Shown piece by piece: positions 8,852 through 15,914 of a stretch of 33,701 nucleotides of DNA (its first letter is position 1; the number at the start of each line of letters is the position of its first letter). This DNA is from a virus. The notes under the pieces were generated by a model. The model saw only the letters and a program-made list of their open reading frames with translations. It ran no database searches and had not been told where the DNA came from. The DNA lies in IMG/VR virus record IMGVR_UViG_3300025168_000319, positions 1 to 33,701 of that record. The stretch is one strand, 5' to 3'. Made by a program: the position numbers and the translations under genes.

Positions 8852-8965
8852 ATGTATAAAAACTATGTTATTTTTCTTATATTGGCAGTGTTTTTATCTG
8901 GCTGTGAGAATTTGAATTGCAAAGTTCTTACTTTAGATAACTTTTGTTCATGGGGAGGAAAATGA
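8852..8965 (+). CDS. Tiny lipoprotein
   Basis: A 37-residue ORF with a clear lipoprotein signal: MYKNYVIFLILAVFLSGC, lipobox L-S-G-C with Cys18. The mature part would be only 20 residues (C-ENLNCKVLTLDNFC-SWGGK), with two more cysteines. The ribosome site is weak, but the signal sequence and the overlap with the next gene (ATGA-type) support it. Small phage lipoproteins act as outer-membrane spanins (Rz1-like) or superinfection-exclusion factors; neither can be chosen from sequence. Confidence 0.6.
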   Translation: MYKNYVIFLILAVFLSGCENLNCKVLTLDNFCSWGGK

Positions 8966-9543
8966 GAGTTAAGAAGAAAACTGCTTTGATCTGTTTTATT
9001 ATAGCCTTTATTATAGTTGGTTACTTGTTTTATGCGTCTATGACGAGTGCAGAGACAATAGTAACAGATAACACAACAGACTCTACAGTAGACTCGACAA
9101 TAAACTCGACTATAAAATCTCCTCCCCCATCTGCTATTTCACCCTCAATTAGTACATCGAATACTGATTTATGTACGGTAGGAGTTGCTGGTGCAGTTCA
9201 AACGCAAATACTAGGTATTAGTGCTGGAAAGACATTTACAGAGCCTAATTGTGTTCTATTAAAAAAGGCCAAAGTAATGTTTGATATGGGGATGAAAGTT
9301 TCAGCCGTCAGCATAATGTGTACCGATAAAACAATCTTTATGAGTATGAAAAATGCAGGAACGCCCTGTCCAATAGATGGTCTTGTTGGTGCGGCGGCAT
9401 TACAAAAATGGGAAGCAACACCAGAGCGATGGCCTGACTATAAAGCAAATGGTAAAAAGAAATGGGATGAAGATGATAAAAATACTGCAAAAGGTGTCAT
9501 TGGCATTGGCGGTTTGCTTATGTCCTTACTCCTCCTTATCTGA
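8962..9543 (+). CDS. Exported/membrane protein of unknown function
   Basis: A 193-residue protein from ATG 8962, chosen because GGGGAGGA lies just upstream; earlier in-frame ATG 8950 lies before that ribosome site. It has an N-terminal membrane anchor or signal (KKTALICFIIAFIIVGYLFY), a Thr/Ser-rich linker (TDSTVDSTINSTIKSPPPS), a conserved core with four cysteines (LCTVGVAGAVQTQILGIS, NCVLLKKAKVMFDMGMKVSA, MCTDKTIF, NAGTPCPIDGLVGAAA) and a C-terminal hydrophobic segment (GVIGIGGLLMSLLLLI). I recall similar cores from marine phage proteins without a function. It begins a run of exported proteins. Confidence 0.75.
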   Translation: MRVKKKTALICFIIAFIIVGYLFYASMTSAETIVTDNTTDSTVDSTINSTIKSPPPSAISPSISTSNTDLCTVGVAGAVQTQILGISAGKTFTEPNCVLLKKAKVMFDMGMKVSAVSIMCTDKTIFMSMKNAGTPCPIDGLVGAAALQKWEATPERWPDYKANGKKKWDEDDKNTAKGVIGIGGLLMSLLLLI

Positions 9544-10357
9544 AGTAATAAACTCTAGCACTAATAATGCGGCTAAAAATGGTTATATTTGGCAGATGTT
9601 AAATCTATTTCCTAGTCAAACAGGTTTAGAAATTAAAGGTGTGTTTCATCAATATACACTAAATAAAGATGAAAGCACTAATGGATCTGTAATCATTAAA
9701 AACAAGAACGCAAATGGCACAGGTAACATTTATAAGAATGTTGATAGCTGGGATGGCATTGCTGGATCAACTAAAATTGGGTATGACCCTGTAACGCCAT
9801 CCTTGTTGCCATTATGGGGAGATGGATCAATAAGTGTTACTGGAAATGGTACTTTAAGCGATGTATCAGTAAATTATCATTACTCATTTGACCCTTGTTT
9901 TATTCCTCTGTCCGACCCTAGTTGCCCAGACTTTCAAGCAAATTTGTATAAATATTTGTTAGATAATAATCTTCTTAATTCTGAGCCTGACATAAATGAT
10001 CCATATTATGATGAATGGTTAAAATTTGAGCTAGAGCGTAAAGCTGAAAAACAAGAAGAGCTTAAACTAAAAAAAGCTAAAGAAGAGGAGGAAAAAAAAG
10101 AGGTTACAATGGAAAAGGTTCTTGCAATCTCAGGTGCAGTAGAGAAAATAGCTGACCCAGCGGAGCAACTAAATATGCTTACAGAAATGGCGGCTGTAGG
10201 GAAAATAAACTCTTATTACGATGTAAAGATTGATGGTGGTATATATAAAGACACAATCCAATTAAATGACAGTAATATTCAAGATAATCGCAAGGCATTG
10301 AGAAATTTACGGAATGATGCTAATCATAGAAAGATAGTTAGGTCTCAATACAAATAA
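9467..10357 (+). CDS. Secreted protein with charged coiled coil, unknown function
   Basis: A 296-residue protein. The start at 9467 (or 9473) is chosen because it creates a classic signal peptide, MIKILQKVSLALAVCLCPYSSLSE; longer in-frame starts would bury it. The first 77 bases overlap the previous gene in another frame. The mature part includes YIWQMLNLFPSQTGLEIKG, GYDPVTPSLLPLWGDGSISV, VNYHYSFDPCFIPLSDPSCP, then a Lys/Glu-rich coiled coil (about residues 175-205) and a C-terminus ending ALRNLRNDANHRKIVRSQYK. I recall relatives in marine phages, uncharacterised. It may be an exported or virion-linked protein. Confidence 0.75.
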   Translation: MKMIKILQKVSLALAVCLCPYSSLSEVINSSTNNAAKNGYIWQMLNLFPSQTGLEIKGVFHQYTLNKDESTNGSVIIKNKNANGTGNIYKNVDSWDGIAGSTKIGYDPVTPSLLPLWGDGSISVTGNGTLSDVSVNYHYSFDPCFIPLSDPSCPDFQANLYKYLLDNNLLNSEPDINDPYYDEWLKFELERKAEKQEELKLKKAKEEEEKKEVTMEKVLAISGAVEKIADPAEQLNMLTEMAAVGKINSYYDVKIDGGIYKDTIQLNDSNIQDNRKALRNLRNDANHRKIVRSQYK

Positions 10358-10358
10358 A

Positions 10359-10406
10359 TGAACCAAAAACCCCACTAGGGAATAATGAACCAAAAACCCC
10401 ACTAGG
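10359..10406 (+). repeat. Paired 21-bp element, locus B
   Basis: Two identical copies of TGAACCAAAAACCCCACTAGG at 10359-10379 and 10386-10406, a period of 27 bp, lying in the 67-bp gap between two exported-protein genes. The second copy begins 39 bp before the start codon at 10425, with the ribosome site AAGAAGGAAA in between. ATG precedes each copy, giving two six-codon ORFs (MNQKPH). The EPKTPLG frame has no start codon here. Confidence 0.92.
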
Positions 10407-10424
10407 CTATAAGAAGGAAATATT

Positions 10425-10925
10425 ATGTTGAACAAATTTATAATTATAAGCTCTTTGATTTTTGCTTCTCCAGCTTTTGCAACAAACAGTCCTATTAGTG
10501 GAAGTGTACAAGCAAAATGTTCTATCTGGACTGAAACTCAAGGTGTTTATGGAAACCCTTTACCAAACAAGCTAGACACATTGCCAGCTTCGGGTGGTAC
10601 TAAGGCATCTATTCGTGTAGATATTGCACAAGCTAACTTTTATAAAACTAGATTTACGCATCCAATTTCTTTTAGTTCTTCTCCGACATTAAGTGATACA
10701 ATTACTTGGACTGGTTCAACAGTTGTCGGTCAAGTTTCTGTTTCAGGGATGAGTGCATATGAAGCGGCAAAAGTAGTTAGTCCATCTAATGTAACTACGT
10801 TTGATATGACTTTAGCTGGATCAACTTGGTTTACTGTTAGCTCAACTGCTTTATATGGATATAACAAATCGTTTCCAGCAGGGTCTTATGTTGCTCAGAT
10901 CGTTGCAGAGTGTATTGCAAAATGA
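10425..10925 (+). CDS. Secreted protein, unknown function
   Basis: A 166-residue protein with a clean signal peptide (MLNKFIIISSLIFASPAFA, cleavage after AFA). The mature part is beta-rich (Thr/Ser/Val) with two cysteines, one near the start (VQAKCSIW) and one at the end (IVAECIAK), suggesting a disulfide that joins the termini as in many periplasmic or pilin-like beta-sandwich proteins. No family identified. It is the first gene after repeat locus B and overlaps the next gene by ATGA, so the exported trio 10425-11688 is probably one translational unit. Confidence 0.72.
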   Translation: MLNKFIIISSLIFASPAFATNSPISGSVQAKCSIWTETQGVYGNPLPNKLDTLPASGGTKASIRVDIAQANFYKTRFTHPISFSSSPTLSDTITWTGSTVVGQVSVSGMSAYEAAKVVSPSNVTTFDMTLAGSTWFTVSSTALYGYNKSFPAGSYVAQIVAECIAK

Positions 10926-11296
10926 GGTTTTTATTAACATTTATTTTTATTTTCTGTTATAATAACAGTTTTGCACATGAGATGACCCCAGCATATCCAA
11001 AGTTTTCTACTTCATATATAAATAATGTTTCTACAACAAAAATGAAATTGTTTAATAAACGAGAAGAAGTTAATTATTATAAAGTTGAGGTGTGGGATAA
11101 CGATTGGAATCCAGTTGCATTTGCTTCTACTAATAAAATTATAAAAATAGGTTACAATAAAACAATGTTGTTTGATGTATATGTGCAAACAAAAGATATT
11201 AAATATGTTGTATACATTTGCACTGTATCAAAGAACTTTAAACAAGAGCAGAAGGTTACTCTTGTTGCGTCAAGAATATGCTCCAAAATAGATTAG
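10922..11296 (+). CDS. Secreted protein, possibly Ig-like
   Basis: A 124-residue protein from ATG 10922, in an ATGA overlap with the previous stop. The signal peptide is MRFLLTFIFIFCYNNSFA. The mature part is beta-rich, MKLFNKREEVNYYKVEVWD, DWNPVAFAS, MLFDVYVQTKDIKYVVYICT and VASRICSKID, with two cysteines. The layout (N-terminal strand run, Asn/Lys-rich turns) recalls the Ig-like N-domain of pilus chaperones, but this is only a structural guess. It is translationally coupled to both neighbours. Confidence 0.7.
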   Translation: MRFLLTFIFIFCYNNSFAHEMTPAYPKFSTSYINNVSTTKMKLFNKREEVNYYKVEVWDNDWNPVAFASTNKIIKIGYNKTMLFDVYVQTKDIKYVVYICTVSKNFKQEQKVTLVASRICSKID

Positions 11297-11688
11297 TTTT
11301 AGCAATATTTTTTATTGTATTTGCTCACATTAGTTACGCAGACTCAACAAGTAATTCATTAAGTTTAAGTTTACCTAATTCTGGTATGAATTATCAAAGC
11401 GATAAGTTTAGAGCTGGTGATTTAGATTGCTCCAATAGTATTGGATCGGCAACAAATATTGAGTTTGGTGTTACTTCTATTATTCAAGGCAGTAATTTAG
11501 CAAATGCTGGTCATCGCACAGGAGACATTGGTGTTTATGCTCAGATAACTATTCCATTAGGTAAACGAAATAAAAATAGGATTGATTGCTCACGTTTATA
11601 TGAGTTAGAATTAACTAAGAAACGATTAGAAGTTATGAGGTTAGAACAGGAAATTAAACAGCTTCGAGCGTTATCGTTTGAAAACTAG
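11278..11688 (+). CDS. Secreted protein with C-terminal coiled coil
   Basis: A 136-residue protein overlapping the previous gene by 19 bases. The signal peptide is MLQNRLVLAIFFIVFAHISYA. A beta-rich middle (FRAGDLDCSNSIGSATNIEF, then GDIGVYAQITIPLG) is followed by DCSRLYELELTKKRLEVMRL, a coiled coil running to the C-terminus, and has two cysteines. The VYAQITIPLG strand followed by a helix resembles the end of small outer-membrane or periplasmic proteins. I recall similar proteins from marine phages without known function. Confidence 0.7.
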   Translation: MLQNRLVLAIFFIVFAHISYADSTSNSLSLSLPNSGMNYQSDKFRAGDLDCSNSIGSATNIEFGVTSIIQGSNLANAGHRTGDIGVYAQITIPLGKRNKNRIDCSRLYELELTKKRLEVMRLEQEIKQLRALSFEN

Positions 11689-11696
11689 GAGGAAGT

Positions 11697-12272
11697 ATGG
11701 CTGAGGTAGAGGTGGGTGGCATTAAGTTTTCGGGTGGCAAGTTTTTTATTGTAATTAGTGTTATTTCAACATTGGCTGGCTCATTATGGGCTGGCTTTGA
11801 GTTTTATGCAGATTACATGGATATGAAAGAAATTGTACAAGAAATAAACATTGATGAGATAAAAGCAGAGAATGAATTGGTAATATCTAAATTAGACTCA
11901 GCTATTGTTTATACAAGAGATATCAAAAACAACTTGCGAGATGATTTAATGAAGCTAGAGGCTTACATTGATAAGTTAGAAGGAAAGATTGATAAGAGTG
12001 ATAAGAAAATAGATACTTCTGGTATAAGTATTAAAGCAACGCAAGCATCAATTGATTTAGTGCTTGAAGGTGTTTTAAACGAAATGAACCAAGTGCAGAA
12101 AGATGTTACAGTTTCTATAAGAGAGGTTGAGGCATTAATCAGGGAGAGTGAGAAGGATGTTCGTAATAATTTACGAGAAACTGAGGATAGACTTGATCGC
12201 TCGATGAAGAAACTAGAAGATAATATAAATCAACGGTTACAAGAATTATTAGATAATCCTTTGTCGAATTAA
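11697..12272 (+). CDS. Membrane-anchored coiled-coil protein
   Basis: A 191-residue protein after ribosome site AGGAGGAAG. One membrane segment (FFIVISVISTLAGSLWAGFE, residues ~17-36) is followed by a long charged coiled coil to the C-terminus, LDNPLSN. The N-terminus (MAEVEVGGIKFSGGK) and the YTRDIKNNLRDDL region match a protein I recall from several marine phages. The shape, an inner-membrane anchor with a periplasmic coil, is like an inner-membrane spanin but longer; a role in lysis or superinfection control is possible. It stands between the exported cassette and the lysis genes. Confidence 0.75.
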   Translation: MAEVEVGGIKFSGGKFFIVISVISTLAGSLWAGFEFYADYMDMKEIVQEINIDEIKAENELVISKLDSAIVYTRDIKNNLRDDLMKLEAYIDKLEGKIDKSDKKIDTSGISIKATQASIDLVLEGVLNEMNQVQKDVTVSIREVEALIRESEKDVRNNLRETEDRLDRSMKKLEDNINQRLQELLDNPLSN

Positions 12273-12318
12273 GTAAATTAGTGTATAGAATAATTATTTA
12301 TTATATATGAGGTTTTAA

Positions 12319-12369
12319 ATGGCTAAAAAAGGTACAAAAAAAGGCGGCAAAAAGAGGATTTATAAATGA
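12319..12369 (+). CDS. 16-residue basic micro-ORF
   Basis: ATG 12319 lies seven bases after GAGG and encodes MAKKGTKKGGKKRIYK, then TGA, which overlaps the next start (ATGA). Very short, Lys-rich peptides like this are common in phages; this one may be a real nucleic-acid-binding peptide or a translational leader for the next gene. Confidence 0.45.
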   Translation: MAKKGTKKGGKKRIYK

Positions 12370-12467
12370 GAAATAAATGGATCTGGATAGGAATAGCATT
12401 GGCAATATTTGTAGTCGTTATTTTTTATGGTGTAGATAAGATGATGTGTGAGCCACCCTGCGTTTAA
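12366..12467 (+). CDS. 33-residue single-span membrane protein
   Basis: Starts in an ATGA overlap with the previous micro-ORF. The sequence MRNKWIWIGIALAIFVVVIF is one membrane helix with a basic N-terminus, followed by YGVDKMMCEPPCV with two cysteines outside. The stop is directly followed by the next ATG (12468), so the genes are tightly packed. Function unknown; the position just before the lysis genes suggests a lysis accessory. Confidence 0.55.
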   Translation: MRNKWIWIGIALAIFVVVIFYGVDKMMCEPPCV

Positions 12468-12770
12468 ATGAGCAAAGAACTTACAGCCCAACAAAAGTCT
12501 ACAATGACTTGGCGGTGGACGGCATTAATACTATACCTTCTTATATGTTTCTATGATTTTATGTTTTGCCCTATATGGTATGGGCTTAATAGACCTGATA
12601 TTTCACAATTTATGTTAATAATTAACTCCACAACAGAGCCGATGGTGCAAATGGAATTGATGAAGAAACTAACAGGTCAACATAATCCTTTTACATTAAT
12701 GGGTGGAGGATTGTTTCATTTAGCTTTTGGGGCTATACTAACAGGATCAGCATTTTCGGGCAAAGGATAA
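12468..12770 (+). CDS. Two- or three-span membrane protein of the lysis cassette
   Basis: A 100-residue protein with membrane stretches WRWTALILYLLICFYDFMFC and, at the C-terminus, GGGLFHLAFGAILTGSAF. The pattern TTEPMVQMELMKKLTGQHNP between them is familiar from marine phage lysis cassettes. It has no ribosome site of its own and begins right after the previous stop, so translation is probably coupled. Likely a holin-like or holin-partner protein; function not shown. Confidence 0.68.
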   Translation: MSKELTAQQKSTMTWRWTALILYLLICFYDFMFCPIWYGLNRPDISQFMLIINSTTEPMVQMELMKKLTGQHNPFTLMGGGLFHLAFGAILTGSAFSGKG

Positions 12771-12773
12771 AAG

Positions 12774-13097
12774 ATGGCAAAGAAGTTACAGAAAGACAGT
12801 AAATACGCGGTAGCTGATTCTGATGGTGATGGCATAATTACAGATCAAGAACTTGATCGCCATGCAATGTGGGTGCGGCTTGAGAACGAAGATAAACAAG
12901 CAGACACTCAACGGTTAATGGCTTTAACTTCTATGATTGTTAGTATTGCAGGAGTGGCTTTGTTGTTACTTCCTATAATTTCATTAGCTAGAATGGAATC
13001 TATATCGCCTGTATTATCAACTTTTTTAATTGCTAATACTGGAATAGTTGCGGCATACATAACAGGATCGGCACTATCTAAAACAAAGATGAAATAG
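12774..13097 (+). CDS. EF-hand membrane protein
   Basis: A 107-residue protein. Residues 15-26 (DSDGDGIITDQE) form a perfect calcium-binding EF-hand loop (D15, D17, D19, E26). Two membrane segments follow: LTSMIVSIAGVALLLLPIIS and VLSTFLIANTGIVAAYITG. The N-terminus with the EF-hand would face one side of the inner membrane. It lies directly before the holin and endolysin, so a calcium-responsive lysis accessory is a reasonable but untested guess. Confidence 0.75.
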   Translation: MAKKLQKDSKYAVADSDGDGIITDQELDRHAMWVRLENEDKQADTQRLMALTSMIVSIAGVALLLLPIISLARMESISPVLSTFLIANTGIVAAYITGSALSKTKMK

Positions 13098-13106
13098 GAG
13101 ACTAAT

Positions 13107-13505
13107 ATGTTTGGAATGTTAAGCTCAATAATAGGGCCTGTTGGCAACTTAGCGTCCTCTTGGATGGATGGAAAAACTGAAGTCCAGAAGGGCAAAACTG
13201 CTATCGCGAAGGCCAAGGCAGAAGCTGAGGCCAAGGTCATGGTAAGTGCCGCTACAAGCACAGCTGAGTGGGAAAAGATAATGGCTAAAGGAAGCCAAGA
13301 CTCATGGAAGGACGAGTGGCTAACAATTTTATTTAGTATTCCACTTTGTCTTGCGTTTTGTGGGGATTTTGGACGGATTATAGTGGCACAAGGTTTTTCA
13401 GCACTTGAGGTAATGCCTAGCTGGTATCAATACACACTGGGCGTTATAGTAAGTGCTAGTTTTGGAGTGCGGTCTGCAACTAAATTCTTCGGAGGCAAAA
13501 AATGA
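13107..13505 (+). CDS. Holin, GTA 3-TM type
   Basis: A 132-residue protein with a ribosome site (ATAGGAG). The N-terminal part is a charged helical stalk (KGKTAIAKAKAEAEAKVMVS), then SQDSWKDEWLTILFSIPLCL, a second hydrophobic stretch around residues 90-118 (YQYTLGVIVSASFGVRSATK) and FFGGKK at the end. This matches the holin family first named from gene transfer agents (PF11351). It forms the inner-membrane lesion that lets the endolysin reach the cell wall. Its stop overlaps the endolysin start. Confidence 0.83.
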   Translation: MFGMLSSIIGPVGNLASSWMDGKTEVQKGKTAIAKAKAEAEAKVMVSAATSTAEWEKIMAKGSQDSWKDEWLTILFSIPLCLAFCGDFGRIIVAQGFSALEVMPSWYQYTLGVIVSASFGVRSATKFFGGKK

Positions 13506-14014
13506 ACAAGAATTATGATAGATGTTTAACAATGTTATTGAAACATGAAGGTGGATATGTTAACGACCCAAACGATGCTGGGGGACGCACTAATCTTGGT
13601 GTTACACAAAAGGTTTATGAAAATTGGGTTGAGCGTGATGTAACAGAGCAAGAAATGCGCGATTTAACTGTAGAAGATGTTGCTCCAATATATAAAAATA
13701 ACTATTGGGACAGAGGAAAGTGTGATGATTTACCTAGTGGTGTAGATTGGTGCATATTTGACTGGGGCGTTAATAGTGGAATGAGTAGATCAGCTAAAGC
13801 ATTACAGCGTATTGTAGGTGTTGAAGCCGATGGTGGAATTGGCCCGATGACTCTACAAGCTGTGAATGACTTTGATCCATTGGAAATTATAACTAAAATG
13901 CATTTATCTCGACAACATTTCTATGAAAGTCTGGATAATTTTGTTAATTTTGGTAGAGGCTGGACAAGACGAAATAACGAGACAAAAGAAACTGCATTAG
14001 AAATGCTTGATTAA
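13502..14014 (+). CDS. Endolysin, GH108 muramidase
   Basis: A 170-residue protein with the GH108 signature HEGGYVNDPNDAGGRTNLGV; Glu16 is the expected catalytic acid. The C-terminal half (ALQRIVGVEADGGIGPMTLQ) is the associated peptidoglycan-binding type 3 region. The enzyme cuts the MurNAc-GlcNAc bond of peptidoglycan to lyse the cell. No signal peptide is seen, in line with release through the upstream holin. Its end overlaps the convergent minus-strand gene by four bases, so no space is left for a long terminator. Confidence 0.93.
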   Translation: MNKNYDRCLTMLLKHEGGYVNDPNDAGGRTNLGVTQKVYENWVERDVTEQEMRDLTVEDVAPIYKNNYWDRGKCDDLPSGVDWCIFDWGVNSGMSRSAKALQRIVGVEADGGIGPMTLQAVNDFDPLEIITKMHLSRQHFYESLDNFVNFGRGWTRRNNETKETALEMLD

Positions 14015-14370
14015 ACAAAGTATTCCCAATATCCACCACTTGATTTTTGTTTGTTTATTATTCCTTCTTCAGTCATTTTGTTTAAGTAAACTTGAGTTAA
14101 ATATTTTGGTTTATTAATTAACTCACTTATTTCACCAGAAGATATCGGTTGAGAGTTTAAACCCATTAAATACTTAAATAGTTCTTTTCTTAATTGGTTT
14201 GGTATTCTTCCAACTGGCGATGCTGGAAAACGGCATTTAACTTCTGGTTTTTCTTTCCCATTCATATATGCTCTTAAATAATCTTGGAATTTACCATCGA
14301 AGGTTTGTGAAACATTATGAGTTTCAAATGCGTGTTTAATAGTAAATAAAACTTGATCTATTTTATTCAT
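14011..14370 (-). CDS. Winged-helix DNA-binding protein
   Basis: A 119-residue protein. ATG 14370 is chosen because AGGAG lies eight bases upstream; a longer frame to 14418 lacks a ribosome site. The C-terminal ~50 residues (ISSGEISELINKPKYLTQVY, then LNKMTEEGIINKQ, then a Gly-Gly-Tyr-Trp wing) form a winged helix-turn-helix. It is the last gene of the minus-strand early operon. Likely a transcriptional regulator; its target is unknown. Confidence 0.65.
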   Translation of the reverse strand: MNKIDQVLFTIKHAFETHNVSQTFDGKFQDYLRAYMNGKEKPEVKCRFPASPVGRIPNQLRKELFKYLMGLNSQPISSGEISELINKPKYLTQVYLNKMTEEGIINKQKSSGGYWEYFV

Positions 14371-14433
14371 TAAACTGCTCCTATTATATAAAAAGCAACA
14401 GGAATAATAAAAATACAAACTGCTCCAATAAAA

Positions 14434-14595
14434 TCATTTATCATCTAATCCATCTCCCTTTAAAACATATAACTGATCTTCAAGTACAACAATTGTTGTA
14501 TCTATATGATCAGAATTATTTTCAGTTATCCTTTTTTTTAATAGCTCTATCTCTTCAGTAAGAAACTTTATTCTCATTGGTTTAGATAAATTCAT
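14434..14595 (-). CDS. Small early protein, unknown
   Basis: A 53-residue protein. ATG 14595 is preferred because GGAGAACAAA precedes it, the same leader type as other genes in this operon; ATG 14607, overlapping the upstream TAA as TAATG, is the alternative (57 residues). The content is helical and charged (KFLTEEIELLKKRITENN). No family recognised. Confidence 0.5.
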   Translation of the reverse strand: MNLSKPMRIKFLTEEIELLKKRITENNSDHIDTTIVVLEDQLYVLKGDGLDDK

Positions 14596-14606
14596 TTTGT
14601 TCTCCA

Positions 14607-14831
14607 TTATGTAGGCACTATTTGAAGGGGAACGTGTAAGCCAGTCCCATGACATTCATAACAATCTTCAGAAACATTATCAAACTTCATTAAACCTTTT
14701 CCCTTACATAATTTACAATGACGATCATCAACCCAAATTAATGTAGTTATTTTTTCTTGTTGCTCTAACAATTTATCTATTTTGGATTTTAACTCTGGTA
14801 CGATGTTCCAAACTTTATCTTTATTGTTCAT
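14607..14831 (-). CDS. Small zinc-finger protein (DnaJ-type CxxCxGxG pair)
   Basis: A 74-residue protein with ribosome site ACGGAG. The C-terminal half has CKLCKGKGL and CYECHGTGL, two CxxCxGxG motifs that form one zinc-binding unit like half of the DnaJ cysteine-rich domain. The N-terminal half is helical. Such short proteins are common in phage early regions; the partner is unknown. Its start overlaps the upstream stop as TAATG. Confidence 0.7.
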   Translation of the reverse strand: MNNKDKVWNIVPELKSKIDKLLEQQEKITTLIWVDDRHCKLCKGKGLMKFDNVSEDCYECHGTGLHVPLQIVPT

Positions 14832-15007
14832 TAAACAAACTCCGTCATAGGATGATCTAGCAATTTTGATATTTTTCGCTGTATCCTAATTTTTTCAGCT
14901 TTGTTTGAATTAGCAGGATCTTGAACATTATCTTTCATCCAAATGCTGTCAAGTGCGTCACTAATAAACATAAGCTCAACATCGTTAAATCTTATTTCTT
15001 TAGTCAT
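14831..15007 (-). CDS. Small early protein, 58 residues
   Basis: ATG 15007 follows the ribosome site AGGAAG and overlaps the upstream stop as TAATG; its own TAA overlaps the next ATG in the same way. It encodes MTKEIRFNDVELMFISDALD, then SIWMKDNVQDPANSNKAEKI and a helical C-terminus with HPMTEFV. No known family. The tight TAATG chaining with both neighbours supports it as a real gene. Confidence 0.6.
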   Translation of the reverse strand: MTKEIRFNDVELMFISDALDSIWMKDNVQDPANSNKAEKIRIQRKISKLLDHPMTEFV

Positions 15008-15153
15008 TATATTTCTTCCTTTCCTGTTTTAATATTTGTAGTATCAATTTTAATGTGCAAATGTCCTGTCTGCATCGACGATATATTTAATTCATAAGGA
15101 CACGTTCGAAGCCATACTAATATGTCCTCTATGTTATCTATTTGTTTTGTCAT
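15007..15153 (-). CDS. Small early protein, 48 residues
   Basis: ATG 15153 follows ACAGGGAG at a good distance. It encodes MTKQIDNIEDILVWLRTCPY and then ELNISSMQTGHLHIKIDTTN, a helix followed by beta strands. The stop overlaps the next start (TAATG). No family recognised; operon position and leader support it. Confidence 0.55.
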   Translation of the reverse strand: MTKQIDNIEDILVWLRTCPYELNISSMQTGHLHIKIDTTNIKTGKEEI

Positions 15154-15519
15154 TTATTTATCTCCCTGTTGTTGTTTTAATATACGTTTAATGAGTGTGT
15201 GAGCATCTTTGTTACGCCCTCTCAATAACATATCATATGCCCAAGCTAAATTACTCCTATCGTTCCTATCTAACTCTCCCTCAATAGTCGTATCTGCTAT
15301 GTTTGTAGCAATAGGTTCTGGGGTTGTTGTGACTTTAAATTTTACAGCCAATTGATTAACCTCATTTTTCAACCCTTTAATTAACTCTTGAGCTTCAAGA
15401 TGTGTGTATTCGTATTGACCTTTTCGGGATAGGTTGCCCAATAGCTTAATTGACTTGTGGGTTTTAGGTAGACGGCTATCAAGCAACCGCCTGAATGTTT
15501 CTCTCTTAGTGTTGTCCAT
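15154..15519 (-). CDS. Early protein of unknown function
   Basis: A 121-residue protein with leader AAAGGGAGAAATATA before ATG 15519. It is mostly helical and basic at the N-terminus (KRETFRRLLDSRLPKTHKSI), with a Thr/Pro-rich hinge and a C-terminal helical part (NLAWAYDMLLRGRNKDAHTL, then IKRILKQQQGDK). No domain recognised. It is placed midway in the small-protein operon. Confidence 0.62.
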   Translation of the reverse strand: MDNTKRETFRRLLDSRLPKTHKSIKLLGNLSRKGQYEYTHLEAQELIKGLKNEVNQLAVKFKVTTTPEPIATNIADTTIEGELDRNDRSNLAWAYDMLLRGRNKDAHTLIKRILKQQQGDK

Positions 15520-15548
15520 TATATTTCTCCCTTTATAATTTGATATAG

Positions 15549-15902
15549 TTAATATGGATATTCGTCATTAAAACAAAATTCATCAGTAGATAACACGGGG
15601 TCTAGATATTCTTCAGAGTCTTTCTCAGCTCTATAATTAACTCCCCATGCTTCCAAAAGTTTACTTAGCCTTGCGCAAATCATATTCTCATTTAAAGTAA
15701 GTTGATTAATTATTTCTCCATAACGATCTTGGTTTGAAAGAATCCTAGCCTCTAAATCTTGAGAATTAAAACTGTTAAGATTTTTTCTATTAATATCGTA
15801 ATCTAATTTTTCAAACGCCTCTAAAGTTTCCATTAAATGTTGGAAGTCTGGGCGGTTTTGTGGCGAGGTATCATTAGTATTTGTGTAAACTGGTGTTTTC
15901 AT
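15549..15902 (-). CDS. Early protein of unknown function
   Basis: A 117-residue, acidic, helical protein (EALEAFEKLDY-like helices after PDFQHLMETL, and LSKLLEAWGVNYRAEKDSEE). The leader AAGGGAGAAATAAA precedes ATG 15902, almost identical to those of the two neighbouring genes. No family recognised. Confidence 0.62.
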   Translation of the reverse strand: MKTPVYTNTNDTSPQNRPDFQHLMETLEAFEKLDYDINRKNLNSFNSQDLEARILSNQDRYGEIINQLTLNENMICARLSKLLEAWGVNYRAEKDSEEYLDPVLSTDEFCFNDEYPY

Positions 15903-15914
15903 TTTATTTCTCCC

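Noticed and set aside
12908-13261. Minus-strand open frame opposite the EF-hand and holin genes
   Set aside because: It is the reverse of two well-supported plus-strand genes, without ribosome site or family resemblance; the other long reverse frames under the fibre, tail and coat genes were dropped for the same reason.
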